62,500 nt of DNA, taken from positions 1-62,500 of the forward strand of contig NZ_PREZ01000011.1 in assembly GCF_002926065.1 (NCBI RefSeq), given 5' to 3'. The number at the start of each line of letters is the position of its first letter. Position 1 is the stretch's first letter. The stretch comes from Jeotgalibacillus proteolyticus. GTDB lineage: Bacteria; Bacillota; Bacilli; Bacillales; Jeotgalibacillaceae. Under the pieces are notes generated by a model that did not search any database, was not told the origin of the DNA, and was given only the letters and a program-made list of their open reading frames with translations. Positions 1 through 8,435 of this stretch are shown here, piece after piece. Position numbers and translations under genes: made by a program.

Positions 1-91
1 AGAAGGTCGAGGACGTGAGTGAGGGAGGACCGGAGCGTGCAGCGCACGTGAGGAGCCGAGTGAGCGAAGCGGACGAAGAGATTCGACGTGT

Positions 92-186
92 ATCGGAAGC
101 CGCAGCCAGCGCCGATGGTCGTTGGGGGTTCCCCTGTGAGAGTAGGACGTCGCTAGGCTTGGAAGCCGCAGCGAGCGCAGATGGTA
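92..186 (+). repeat. Direct repeat flanking the 5S fragment
   Basis: The 20-odd base segment beginning GGAAGCCGCAGC occurs at 95-118 and again, with two changes, at 161-185, on either side of the 5S-like piece. The repeat suggests duplication or template switching produced the odd 5S structure. No function is claimed. Confidence 0.6.
107..158 (+). rRNA. 5S rRNA, 3' half only (5' half replaced)
   Basis: Bases 107-158 match the 3' half of Bacillus 5S rRNA, including the CAGCGCCGATGG segment, the GTGAGAGTAGGACG loop and a GGC end. A normal gene would carry the conserved ACACCCGTTCCCATACCG segment just upstream. Instead 9-106 is an unrelated GC-rich sequence, and only the first eight bases (AGAAGGTC) resemble the 5' half. 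This is either a disrupted or chimeric 5S copy or an assembly joint. Its place just before csfB fits the 5S end of an rRNA operon in the B. subtilis order. Confidence 0.7.
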
Positions 187-254
187 CCCAGTGAGTTTGA
201 GATATAGTGATAACTGTAAAGTACAAGTTATATGACTATTCGTTTAAGAAACGG

Positions 255-378
255 GAGGTGAACGGAGCGGAAGATGGCGACTCCTGCGGGATGAAGCGGG
301 AGCTTGAGATCCACTTGCGTTAGCAAGTTAGCTCAAGCCCCGCCCCGCGGAAAGCGTCCATCTGAAGCGCAGTGAACC
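255..378. repeat. GC-rich hairpin repeat element
   Basis: About 120 bases with nested inverted repeats: AGATGG (271-276) pairs with CCATCT, GCTTGAG with CTCAAGC, and an apical CTTGC/GCAAG stem closes around 320. It has flanking GAACGGAGCGG and GAAGCGCAGTGAAC ends. From memory, near-identical elements are scattered between genes in many Bacillus genomes; this copy lies between the 5S fragment and csfB. Function unknown. Confidence 0.6.
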
Positions 379-605
379 GGTAAATGGGATGAGATGCACA
401 TTCGTCTCAACACCCCTGATAAGGACTGAAACAGCACAGGGTTGTAAACGAGTATAAAATTTTTCGCCTTTTTCGTACACAACAATCAGACAATCTTTGT
501 AGGCACATTCCCTATCCTTTCGAATACTATAATTAGGATTAGATTCGATTATTCGTGTCCATACTTGATGATAAAAGACATCGAGAAGTGGAGGAGTGGA
601 GTGGG
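379..605. other. Leader region before csfB
   Basis: No gene seen. It holds a small hairpin (TGAGATG/GTCTCA arms near 388-406) and an AT-rich tract with TATAAT at 528-533 but no good -35. csfB is normally read by sigma-F, but I could not place a convincing sigma-F promoter. GAATA at 522-526 is the only -35-like element. Confidence 0.4.
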
Positions 606-770
606 ATGAAGGTGTGCAAAGCGTGCAGCAGAAGGTATAAACGGGGAATACAGGTGCAGAATAAACTAATTTGCTCCTGGTGCGAGCAATCACTTATTAC
701 CTTGAAAATGGACGATCACTCGTATGATCGCTGGATTCATATTTTGCGGAGAGATCATGCTGATTCATAG
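606..770 (+). CDS. csfB: Anti-sigma factor CsfB/Gin
   Basis: A 54-residue protein with two CxxC pairs (CKAC near residues 4-7 and CSWC near 25-28), the zinc-binding pattern of CsfB/Gin. In B. subtilis this small protein binds and inhibits sigma-G, and also sigma-E, keeping forespore and mother-cell programmes in order. Start 606 is chosen over 555 because GGAGGAG at 590-596 is well placed and the Cys motif follows at once. The location after the 5S rRNA and before yaaO matches B. subtilis, although xpaC and yaaN are missing. Family membership rests on the Cys pattern, size and synteny. Confidence 0.8.
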   Translation: MKVCKACSRRYKRGIQVQNKLICSWCEQSLITLKMDDHSYDRWIHILRRDHADS

Positions 771-785
771 AAGATGATACAGAGG

Positions 786-814
786 TAGCCAGACTTCAGG
801 TCTGGCTATTTTTT
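786..814 (+). terminator. Rho-independent terminator after csfB
   Basis: Perfect 9-bp stem TAGCCAGAC/GTCTGGCTA with a 5-base loop, followed by a T run. It separates csfB from the yaaO operon. Confidence 0.85.
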
Positions 815-863
815 AATGAAATGAGATGGTACAATCAAGGGTAGATAAAGACAGGTGAAAAAA

Positions 864-2303
864 ATGAATCAGGAACAAAAACCTTTAGTTGAAGCGCTTG
901 AAAAATTTAAAACGAACAGTCCGGTTTCTTTTCATGTGCCGGGCCATAAAAACGGATTGATCGGACAAGCTGCATTTCTTCAGGCTGCCGGTCAGTTTGA
1001 TATGACAGAACTTTCTACTTTGGATGATCTGCACGCACCTGAGGGAGCGATTAAGGAATCGATGGAGTTACTGCGCTCTCATTACCAGTCAGCTGCAAGC
1101 TATTTTTTAGTTAATGGGTCTACCGTAGGGAATTTGACGATGCTTTTAGCCTGCTGTAATCCAGGTGATACGGTGCTGATTGCAAGCAACAGCCATAAGT
1201 CTATTATGAATGCCTGCTCGTTAAGCGGGGTTAAACCGGTTTTCCTGGAGCCTGAGGTCCATTTTGAAACCAGTACGGCAAGCGGATTGTCTGCAAAGGT
1301 TCTTCAACAGGCTTGCATGAAGTACCGGGAAGCAAAGGCACTGGTGATTACGTATCCCTCTTATTACGGCCATACAATAGATATCGAGGGGCTTATACAG
1401 GCTGCTAAAGCGAATCGTCTTCTTGTATTAGTGGACGAGGCACATGGCGCTCATTTGACGCTTGGTGCCCCTTTTCCTCAATCGGCTCTTTTGGCCGGGG
1501 CGGATCTGGTGGTGCATTCTGCACATAAGACACTTCCTGCTTTAACAATGGGCTCCTATCTTCACATTGGCAAGGAGGCAGCGATTGATCAGAAAAAGGT
1601 TGAGCGTGTGCTTTCGATGCTGCAGTCAAGCAGCCCTTCCTACTTAATCATGGCTTCATTGGATGAAGCGCGTGCTTTTCTCGCAGGTTATACGCAGGAC
1701 GATATCAGCTGGTTTACTGCAGAGCGTGATTGGTTTTTATCGGAGCTTGAAGCTATAGAAGGAGTAAGAGTGATTGAAGCAGAGGACCCTTTAAAGCTTA
1801 TGATTCGTGTCAGGAGCTTAACGGGATATGAGCTTCAGCAGAAGCTTGAGGAGCGGTTTATTTACCCTGAACTGGCTGATCCTCTTCAGGTGCTGCTGAT
1901 TCTTCCCTTACTTAAAAAAGGGATATCCTATCAGGATGCGTTTAAACGTATGATCTTGGCACTAAAGGAAATTTCTAGGGATGTAAAGTCCGGCGTAAAG
2001 GACCTACCTGTGTATGAAGTGGCACGAGGCGAGCCTGTTAAGGAGCTTTCGATGCCGGCAGCAGAGGCAGAAAATGCACAGGCTGAGTGGGTTAAACTAG
2101 AAAATGCTGAAGGAAAGATTGCAGCGGCTTCGATTATTCCATATCCTCCGGGCATTCCTTTTATAATAGCAGGAGAACGACTTACGAATGATAAAATTAT
2201 CCGGCTGTTACATTGGGCTGGCAGGCATCTTCGCTTTCAGGGAGAACAGCGTATTGACAGCGGAGAAATAAAGATTGTAAAAGATTTTGGAGGAACCACA
2301 TGA
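864..2303 (+). CDS. yaaO: Orn/Lys/Arg decarboxylase family PLP enzyme (YaaO-like)
   Basis: A 479-residue fold-type I PLP enzyme of the SpeA-like Orn/Lys/Arg decarboxylase family. The N-terminus has the [12 protein letters not shown] substrate-site motif. VDEAHGAH carries the PLP-ring aspartate, and HSAHK places the Schiff-base lysine at about residue 222. The small C-terminal domain is complete, but the N-terminal wing domain of the large inducible decarboxylases is absent. The exact amino-acid substrate cannot be told from sequence. ATG 864 is preferred over GTG 855 because AGGTG lies 6 bases upstream. The stop overlaps the tmk ATG by four bases, implying translational coupling. Confidence 0.88.
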   Translation: MNQEQKPLVEALEKFKTNSPVSFHVPGHKNGLIGQAAFLQAAGQFDMTELSTLDDLHAPEGAIKESMELLRSHYQSAASYFLVNGSTVGNLTMLLACCNPGDTVLIASNSHKSIMNACSLSGVKPVFLEPEVHFETSTASGLSAKVLQQACMKYREAKALVITYPSYYGHTIDIEGLIQAAKANRLLVLVDEAHGAHLTLGAPFPQSALLAGADLVVHSAHKTLPALTMGSYLHIGKEAAIDQKKVERVLSMLQSSSPSYLIMASLDEARAFLAGYTQDDISWFTAERDWFLSELEAIEGVRVIEAEDPLKLMIRVRSLTGYELQQKLEERFIYPELADPLQVLLILPLLKKGISYQDAFKRMILALKEISRDVKSGVKDLPVYEVARGEPVKELSMPAAEAENAQAEWVKLENAEGKIAAASIIPYPPGIPFIIAGERLTNDKIIRLLHWAGRHLRFQGEQRIDSGEIKIVKDFGGTT

Positions 2304-2935
2304 CTACAGGGAAATTTATAACAGTAGAAGGACCAGAGGGCGCGGGAAAGACGACGGTTATTAAGCAGCTGGAAAAAGCGTTAATTAAAAGAGGATATGA
2401 TGTACTGCTTACGAGAGAGCCGGGCGGCATTGATATTGCGGAGAAAATTCGGGAGATCATATTAAATCCTGAGCACACCGCAATGGACAGCCGTACAGAG
2501 GCCCTGCTGTATGCTGCAGCCCGCCGTCAGCATTTAGTGGAAAAGGTATTGCCGGCATTGAAACAGGGCAAAATTGTCTTATGTGACCGTTTTATTGACA
2601 GCTCCCTTGCTTACCAGGGTCATGCCCGAGGACTAGGGATCGATGAGGTTTGGAGCATCAACCAATTTGCCATTGATGATCAGATGCCTGATTGTACGCT
2701 TTATTTTGATCTTGATCCTGAAAAGGGAATGGAGCGAATTATGAAAAACCAGGGGCGTGAGGTAAACCGCCTCGACCTTGAGGAACTGTCGTTTCATCAA
2801 AAGGTATATGAGGGATATCAGCTATTGCTAGAGCGGTTCCCGGAAAGAATAAAGACGGTTGACGCTTCAAAATTAATTGAAAAAGTAAGCGAAGAAGCGC
2901 TTGGAATGATCACTGCTGTACTGACAGATGAATAG
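2300..2935 (+). CDS. tmk: Thymidylate kinase
   Basis: Phosphorylates dTMP to dTDP with ATP, the step that commits thymidylate to dTTP. The 211 residues carry a P-loop GPEGAGKT (11-18), TREPGG (38-43) for dTMP binding, and the CDRFIDSS motif with Asp96-Arg97. Length is normal for the family (about 210). It overlaps yaaO by four bases and is followed by an extended -10 promoter that starts a new unit at darA. Identification is secure. Confidence 0.97.
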   Translation: MTTGKFITVEGPEGAGKTTVIKQLEKALIKRGYDVLLTREPGGIDIAEKIREIILNPEHTAMDSRTEALLYAAARRQHLVEKVLPALKQGKIVLCDRFIDSSLAYQGHARGLGIDEVWSINQFAIDDQMPDCTLYFDLDPEKGMERIMKNQGREVNRLDLEELSFHQKVYEGYQLLLERFPERIKTVDASKLIEKVSEEALGMITAVLTDE

Positions 2936-2984
2936 CTTATAAATAAGATTCAAGAATGATTTAGTAATGCTTTAACATTCTTGT

Positions 2985-2990
2985 TATAAT
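2985..2990 (+). promoter_or_regulatory. Extended -10 promoter before darA
   Basis: TGTTATAAT (TATAAT 2985-2990 with an upstream TG) lies 48 bases before the darA start. No good -35 is seen 17 bp upstream, as is typical of extended -10 promoters. Confidence 0.55.
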
Positions 2991-3001
2991 AGAAATAATA
3001 A

Positions 3002-3367
<366 letters not shown>

Positions 3368-3423
3368 GCCAGACGTTAATGAAAAGAAATTAATTGACTA
3401 ATATAAGTAGATGAGGGATTGAA

Positions 3424-4428
3424 ATGGCTGCAACCTGGAATGAGCTACAGCAGTGGCAGCCGCTTGCTGCTCAAATGCTTGCGCATAGTCTCGCTAAACA
3501 TAGAGTTGCGCATGCTTATCTATTTGAAGGCGCACGCGGCACGGGTAAAAAGGATATGGCACTGTTTCTCGCGCAAGGGTTGTTTTGTTTACGCCCAACT
3601 GAAGGGATCCCCTGTAAGACCTGTGATCAATGCCAGCGGATCACAAGCGGCAACCATCCGGATGTGCATGTGGTTGAGCCGGATGGTTTGTCGATTAAAA
3701 AAGATCAGATCAGGGCCTTGCAGGAGGAATTCAGTAAATCAGGGGTGGAATCGAAGCGAAAGACTTATATTATTAATTTCGCTGATAAAATGACCTCCCA
3801 GGCTGCCAACTCACTGCTGAAATTTTTAGAGGAACCGCATCCTTCTACAACCGCGATTTTGCTTACCGAACAAATGCAGCTAATGCTTCCTACTATTTTA
3901 TCCAGATGCCAGCATATTCCGTTTCAATCGCTGTCGCCTGTTTTATTTAAGGAACGCCTGATTGAACAGGAAGTGCATCCAACAATGGCGGCGCTGCTTT
4001 CCAAGCTGACAAACCAGCAGGAGGAAGCTATTCGGCTAAGCACAGATGAGTGGTTTGTACAAGCGCGAAAAATCATGTTAAAATTGTATGAAGTGCAAAA
4101 AGTTCATCCCTTTGAAGCGATGACGCGTCTTCAAAGTGAGTACTTGCCGCATTTTAAAGAAAAAGAACAAATTGAACAATCATTAGATTTGTTTCTTCAT
4201 ATATACAAAGATCTCCTTTACATTCAGACGGACAAGCTTGACCACCTTTCTTATCCTGATCAGCTTGAAGTTTTTCAAAAAGATGCGCTTCAAACGTCAA
4301 CGAAGCAGTTATCAGATCAATTGACCACCATTTTGGAAGCCAAGAGAAAGTTACACCAAAATATGAATACACAGCTGCTTATGGAGCAGCTGATGCTTAA
4401 ACTGCAGGGGGGATCTGCACTTGTATGA
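3424..4428 (+). CDS. holB: DNA polymerase III delta prime subunit
   Basis: The clamp-loader delta prime subunit, 334 residues. An AAA+ module has a P-loop GARGTGKK (36-43), which is usually non-functional in delta prime proteins. A zinc site is formed by Cys55, Cys64, Cys67 and Cys70. NSLLKFLEEP and LSRCQ supply the SRC arginine-finger motif that triggers ATP hydrolysis in the neighbouring subunit. It loads the beta clamp at replication forks. Its end overlaps the TTG start of ricT by eight bases. Confidence 0.95.
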   Translation: MAATWNELQQWQPLAAQMLAHSLAKHRVAHAYLFEGARGTGKKDMALFLAQGLFCLRPTEGIPCKTCDQCQRITSGNHPDVHVVEPDGLSIKKDQIRALQEEFSKSGVESKRKTYIINFADKMTSQAANSLLKFLEEPHPSTTAILLTEQMQLMLPTILSRCQHIPFQSLSPVLFKERLIEQEVHPTMAALLSKLTNQQEEAIRLSTDEWFVQARKIMLKLYEVQKVHPFEAMTRLQSEYLPHFKEKEQIEQSLDLFLHIYKDLLYIQTDKLDHLSYPDQLEVFQKDALQTSTKQLSDQLTTILEAKRKLHQNMNTQLLMEQLMLKLQGGSALV

Positions 4429-5248
4429 GGTAGTAGGCGTCCGTTTTAAGAAAGCGGGCAAAATATATTATTTTGATCCAAACCAGCTTCCAATAGCGAA
4501 GGATAATTATGTCATCGTGGAAACTGTGCGCGGAGTAGAATATGGAAAAGTTGTTGTAGACGTCAAGAAGGTAGATGAAAATGATGTCGTACTGCCTTTG
4601 AAAAAGGTCGTGCGCATTGCAGATCAGAAGGACCGGTTATCGGTTCAGGAAAATAAAGATGAAGCCCTTCATGCTTATGAGGTATGTTCCAGCAAAATCA
4701 GTGAGCATGATTTAGATATGAAGCTTGTCGATGTAGAATACACATTTGACCGTAACAAAGTCATCTTTTATTTTACAGCAGATGGACGCGTTGATTTCAG
4801 AAATCTGGTTAAAGACCTGGCTTCCGTATTTAGAACAAGGATTGAACTAAGACAGATTGGTGTACGGGATGAAGCGAAAATGCTTGGCGGTATTGGTCCG
4901 TGCGGACGCATGCTTTGCTGCTCCACCTTTTTAGGCGATTTTGAACCTGTGTCCATTAAGATGGCCAAAGATCAAAATCTTTCGCTGAACCCGGCAAAAA
5001 TCTCAGGTCTTTGCGGTCGTCTTATGTGCTGCCTGAAATATGAGAATGATGAATATGAAGCAGCAAAAGAGGAAATGCCTGATCTGGGCCAATTTGTTGA
5101 TACGCCTGAGGGCAAAGGGAAAGTGGTTGGTCTTAATATGCTGGAGCGTGTGATGCAGATTGAAATGAAGGGCCAGGACCGCACCCTGGAATACACGCTT
5201 GAAGAAATTATGAACAGCGATATTGCATCAATTCAAGCCACAGAGTAA
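4421..5248 (+). CDS. ricT: RicT (YaaT), RNase Y specificity / Y-complex subunit
   Basis: A 275-residue PSP1-domain protein nearly collinear with B. subtilis YaaT/RicT. Six conserved cysteines occur in two clusters (161, 166, 167 and 198, 203, 204), the residues that help bind the Fe-S clusters of the RicA-RicF-RicT complex. That complex directs RNase Y to mature operon mRNAs and supports biofilm formation, competence and Spo0A phosphorylation. Translation starts at a TTG with a GGGGGG Shine-Dalgarno tract inside the end of holB. Confidence 0.95.
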   Translation: MYEVVGVRFKKAGKIYYFDPNQLPIAKDNYVIVETVRGVEYGKVVVDVKKVDENDVVLPLKKVVRIADQKDRLSVQENKDEALHAYEVCSSKISEHDLDMKLVDVEYTFDRNKVIFYFTADGRVDFRNLVKDLASVFRTRIELRQIGVRDEAKMLGGIGPCGRMLCCSTFLGDFEPVSIKMAKDQNLSLNPAKISGLCGRLMCCLKYENDEYEAAKEEMPDLGQFVDTPEGKGKVVGLNMLERVMQIEMKGQDRTLEYTLEEIMNSDIASIQATE

Positions 5249-5261
5249 TGAGGTGGAGTTC

Positions 5262-5624
5262 GTGGATAAGAAGGAGTTCTTTGATTCCGTCACCAATATG
5301 GAGCAGCAAATAGGACACTTGTATCAGCAGCTGGGGGAGCTAAAGCAGCATCTGGCTGAAATGATGGAAGAGAACCATTCGCTTCAAATTGAAAATGATC
5401 ATTTACGCCGGCGCTTGGAGCAGCTTGAAAACTCCCGGAAAAAAGCCGGTGCGGCTAAGGGGAAGAATAAGGCAGGAGAAGGACAAGCTTCAGATATTGG
5501 CGAAGGCTACGACAATCTGGCCCGTCTTTATCAGGAAGGCTTTCATATCTGTAATATCCATTTTGGAAGTCCTCGCAAGGATGAAGATTGTTTGTTTTGC
5601 TTGTCCTTTTTAAACAAGAAATAA
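5262..5624 (+). CDS. yabA: Replication initiation control protein YabA
   Basis: A 120-residue protein. The N-terminal half (about 1-58) is a leucine-zipper-like coiled coil that forms tetramers. The C-terminal domain holds the zinc ligands His95, Cys97, Cys110 and Cys113 inside the very conserved block that starts [14 protein letters not shown]. YabA bridges DnaA and DnaN, limiting re-initiation of replication. GTG 5262 is chosen because AGGTGGAG lies 4-11 bases upstream and the product begins MDKKEFFD like its homologues. The middle linker (60-75, Lys/Gly/Ala rich) is variable in the family. Confidence 0.95.
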   Translation: MDKKEFFDSVTNMEQQIGHLYQQLGELKQHLAEMMEENHSLQIENDHLRRRLEQLENSRKKAGAAKGKNKAGEGQASDIGEGYDNLARLYQEGFHICNIHFGSPRKDEDCLFCLSFLNKK

Positions 5625-5745
5625 ATCAGCAATAAATGGGGGCTTGCGTTTAATGACCATGGTTTCTCTGTCGCGCATAAAAGCGTCAAGGGACCAGGGC
5701 ATAATCGCCGGCTCTTTTTTTATGAAGAAAGAGAGGTTGCTTTTC

Positions 5746-6489
5746 ATGCAGCTAATTGGAGATGAGCGGCTGGATTATTTGCTGGCAGAGGATTTGACCA
5801 TCATTCAAAGCCCGACTGTTTTTGCTTTTTCGCTGGATGCTGTCCTGCTGGCCCGATTTGTTCAGGTTCCGATTCAAAAAGGAAGCCTCGTGGATTTATG
5901 TTCAGGCAATGGGGTGATTCCTCTGTTGCTCAGCACCCGGACTAAGGGAAAGATTGTCGGAGTAGAGATCCAGGAGCGTTTATATGATATGGCGGTCAGA
6001 AGCATTGCTCACAATCAGCTGGACCAGCAGCTATCAATGGTGCATGAGGATCTAAAGGTGGTAACACCGGCACTCGGCTATGCCAAATATGATGTCGTCA
6101 CCTGTAATCCGCCCTATTTTTTGACACCTTCATCTGAGGAGAAAAATTTAAATGAACATTTCGCGATCGCACGGCACGAAATTATGTGCACCCTTGAAGA
6201 TACGATCAAGGTGAGCAGTGAGCTTTTAAAGCAGGGAGGCAAAGCTGCATTTGTTCATCGTCCTGGCCGGCTGCTTGATATTATCACGCTTATGAGAAAA
6301 TACCGTCTGGAGCCGAAGCGAATCCGGTTTGTGTATCCCAAAATGGGAAAGGAAGCAAACACGGTATTAATTGAAGGAACAAAAGACGGAAAAGTAGATG
6401 TGAAAATACTCCCACCTCTTTATGTCTATGATGATAAAGGAGAATACACAAAAGAGATAAAGGAGATCTTATATGGAGACTCTGAATAG
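5746..6489 (+). CDS. trmN6: tRNA1(Val) (adenine-37-N6)-methyltransferase TrmN6
   Basis: A class I SAM-dependent methyltransferase of the YabB/TrmN6 family, 247 residues. Motif I is DLCSGNG (50-56), and NPPY (121-124) is the catalytic motif of N6-adenine methyltransferases. YabB-family enzymes methylate A37 of tRNA1(Val); this assignment comes from the family. Start 5746 is supported by GAGAGG 10 bases upstream; an upstream in-frame ATG (5722) would add eight residues with no counterpart in homologues. It overlaps yazA by 17 bases. Confidence 0.9.
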   Translation: MQLIGDERLDYLLAEDLTIIQSPTVFAFSLDAVLLARFVQVPIQKGSLVDLCSGNGVIPLLLSTRTKGKIVGVEIQERLYDMAVRSIAHNQLDQQLSMVHEDLKVVTPALGYAKYDVVTCNPPYFLTPSSEEKNLNEHFAIARHEIMCTLEDTIKVSSELLKQGGKAAFVHRPGRLLDIITLMRKYRLEPKRIRFVYPKMGKEANTVLIEGTKDGKVDVKILPPLYVYDDKGEYTKEIKEILYGDSE

Positions 6490-6763
6490 TCATTTCTTTT
6501 ATGTACTCCGCTGTGCGGACAATTCCTACTACGGAGGATATACGATTGATCTGATGCGGCGGCTGAACCAGCATAATGAGGGCAAGGCTTCGAAGTATAC
6601 AAGAACGCGTCTTCCGGTTTCCCTTTTGCATTCAGAGCGCTTTGAAACAAAAAGAGAAGCAATGCAGGCTGAATACTCCTTCAAGCAGCTTTCAAGAGCC
6701 AAAAAAAACCAATATCTTTTAGAAAGGGAGGCACTGCATGATTTCGACACAGCAAAGCTTTAA
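6473..6763 (+). CDS. yazA: GIY-YIG domain protein YazA
   Basis: A 96-residue protein consisting of one GIY-YIG nuclease-type domain: [16 protein letters not shown] at the N-terminus gives the two Tyr-containing strands, followed by the conserved Arg helix (DLMRRLNQH) and the Glu of [10 protein letters not shown]. Stand-alone UvrC-like GIY-YIG proteins are common but their role is not known. It sits between trmN6 and rsmI, overlapping both (17 and 26 bases), so translation of the three is probably coupled. Confidence 0.9.
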   Translation: METLNSHFFYVLRCADNSYYGGYTIDLMRRLNQHNEGKASKYTRTRLPVSLLHSERFETKREAMQAEYSFKQLSRAKKNQYLLEREALHDFDTAKL

Positions 6764-7625
6764 TGAGATGACTGAAGGCAGGCTCTATTTAGTGCCCACT
6801 CCTATTGGGAACTTAGAAGATATGACCTTCCGGGCAGTCCGGCTGCTAAAGGAAGCAGATGTCATTGCTGCTGAGGATACAAGAAACACAAGAAAGCTCT
6901 GCAATTATTTTGAAATTTCCACTCCTATTATCAGCTATCACGAGCACAATAAAGAGACGAGCGGTGAAAAAGTGATCGAGCGTCTGTTAAAAGGGGAGCA
7001 GGTGGCATTAGTAAGTGATGCCGGGATGCCATGTATTTCTGATCCAGGCTTTGAGCTTGTCCGTCAGGCACTTGAAGAAAAAATAAATGTGGTTCCACTG
7101 CCGGGTGCAAATGCAGCGCTAACCTCATTAATCGCATCCGGTCTTGTGCCGCAGCCTTTTTATTATTATGGGTTTTTATCGAGAGGGAAAAAAGAAAAAA
7201 GAGAAGAGCTGTCGTTTTTATCAACGATTCCTGCAACCTTTGTCCTCTATGAATCTCCTCATCGTCTCAAGGACACGTTAAAGGAGATGAAGGAAATCCT
7301 CGGAAGTCAACGTAAAATTGTTATATCAAGAGAATTAACGAAGAAATTCGAGGAATTTATTCGGGGGAGTCTGGAAGATGGACTTGCCTGGGCAGAGGAG
7401 AATGAACTACGTGGTGAATTTTGTTTAATCGTTGAAGGAGCCCCGTTTGAGGAATGGAATAAGACGGAAGAAATCTGGTGGGAGGATTTATCCATCGAAC
7501 AGCACGTCAACCACTACATCGAAAATGATCACTTATCTTCTAAAGCAGCGATTAAGGAAGCCGCTAAGGATCGCGGGCAATCAAAAAGAGATATTTATCA
7601 AGCGTATCATGTAGATAATGCATAA
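6738..7625 (+). CDS. rsmI: 16S rRNA (cytidine-1402-2'-O)-methyltransferase RsmI
   Basis: A 295-residue tetrapyrrole-methylase-fold enzyme that 2'-O-methylates C1402 in the 30S decoding centre. The LVPTPIGNLEDMT N-terminal motif, AAEDTRNTRKL and VSDAGMPCISDPG loop are diagnostic for RsmI/YraL. GGGAGG stands 7 bases before ATG 6738. It is the last gene of this rightward cluster and meets abrB head-on across a bidirectional terminator. Confidence 0.95.
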   Translation: MISTQQSFNEMTEGRLYLVPTPIGNLEDMTFRAVRLLKEADVIAAEDTRNTRKLCNYFEISTPIISYHEHNKETSGEKVIERLLKGEQVALVSDAGMPCISDPGFELVRQALEEKINVVPLPGANAALTSLIASGLVPQPFYYYGFLSRGKKEKREELSFLSTIPATFVLYESPHRLKDTLKEMKEILGSQRKIVISRELTKKFEEFIRGSLEDGLAWAEENELRGEFCLIVEGAPFEEWNKTEEIWWEDLSIEQHVNHYIENDHLSSKAAIKEAAKDRGQSKRDIYQAYHVDNA

Positions 7626-7630
7626 AAAAA

Positions 7631-7670
7631 GGCCTGTCCAAGCAAAAGCTTGAACAGGCTTTACATTTTT
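7631..7670. terminator. Bidirectional terminator between rsmI and abrB
   Basis: Stem GCCTGTCCAAGC/GCTTGAACAGGC (one mismatch) with an A tetraloop. A seven-base A run on the left is a T run on the minus strand, so it serves abrB; the T-rich tail to 7670 serves rsmI. Confidence 0.85.
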
Positions 7671-7675
7671 GTTAA

Positions 7676-7957
7676 TTAAGCGTCTTGAAGGTTGTTTTGA
7701 ATTTCTTTAATAAGTAATTCTGCACCTTCACGGCTAAGAACTAGTTTGCCGCCGGCAAGCTTCAGATTATCATCGGAAACCTCACCAGTAATTTGGCAAG
7801 TCATGCTTGGTTTATATTTTTTTAGGATAATTTTTTCGTCATCCACGTAAATTTCAAGAGCATCCTTCTCGGCAATACCTAGTGTACGGCGAAGCTCGAT
7901 TGGAATAACCACACGGCCTAATTCATCTACTTTACGAACAATTCCTGTTGATTTCAT
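7676..7957 (-). CDS. abrB: Transition-state regulator AbrB
   Basis: A 93-residue protein nearly identical to B. subtilis AbrB: an N-terminal swapped-hairpin DNA-binding domain (MKSTGIVRKVDELGRV, 1-50) and the C-terminal oligomerisation half. AbrB represses many stationary-phase, biofilm and antibiotic genes, among them spoVG in this window. Start 7957 is used because GAGGGG on the minus strand lies 8-13 bases upstream; the longer reading adds six non-conserved residues. The two Spo0A boxes upstream imply shut-off by Spo0A~P, as in B. subtilis. Confidence 0.97.
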   Translation of the reverse strand: MKSTGIVRKVDELGRVVIPIELRRTLGIAEKDALEIYVDDEKIILKKYKPSMTCQITGEVSDDNLKLAGGKLVLSREGAELLIKEIQNNLQDA

Positions 7958-8002
7958 TTGAAAATCCCCTCTCAAAATAGTTTTTTTATTATTTAAACTT
8001 TT

Positions 8003-8020
8003 TCGTCAACATTCGACAAA
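8003..8020 (-). promoter_or_regulatory. Tandem Spo0A boxes in the abrB control region
   Basis: On the minus strand TTTGTCGAA is followed two bases later by TTGACGAAA, i.e. two TGNCGAA Spo0A boxes in tandem, about 45-60 bases upstream of the abrB start. This arrangement closely resembles the repression site of B. subtilis abrB. Confidence 0.8.
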
Positions 8021-8435
8021 TTTCTCTTTGTGCTATCATCATACCAACGTTTCCCATATACGTCAATAAATAAGTGGTGCAAATACCAAAAAAATTACTA
8101 TTGGCTGAATGACTGATAATACTAGGTTCATAGGATTTTAACAGTATTTTACTTCTACATTTATCACTATATCATGAAATATATGTAAGTGTAAATGAAA
8201 TGAATTTAATTCAAACTATTGGACTGTTCGACAAAATCTTCAACATGTGCAGTAGGTTCGACATAATTTCAAATAAAAGTATATTTGCTCGACAAATGCT
8301 AACGAGAAACTATTCAAAATATAATTTTATTTCGAGGAAAATTGGAAATAAAGCTAGTATTCTATCGATCATTTTATTTCTCGACGTTTGTCATCTCCCT
8401 AAGCTTAAATCCGCCTTTTTAGACCACTCATTGGT
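8021..8435. promoter_or_regulatory. AT-rich upstream region with four spaced Spo0A-like boxes
   Basis: No gene is convincing here. TTCGACA, the complement of the Spo0A box, stands at 8227-8233 and 8257-8263. One-mismatch forms stand at 8288-8294 (CTCGACA) and 8380-8386 (CTCGACG). The first three are 30 and 31 bases apart. They probably belong to the upstream part of abrB; I cannot exclude a small RNA. Confidence 0.45.

Noticed and set aside
328-693. Minus-strand open frame of 121 codons over the repeat and csfB
   Set aside because: It runs through the hairpin repeat and antisense to csfB, has no ribosome-binding site and no recognisable domain.
3419-3793. Second open frame (124 codons) at the start of holB
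   Set aside because: A different frame of the well-supported holB gene; no independent start signal.
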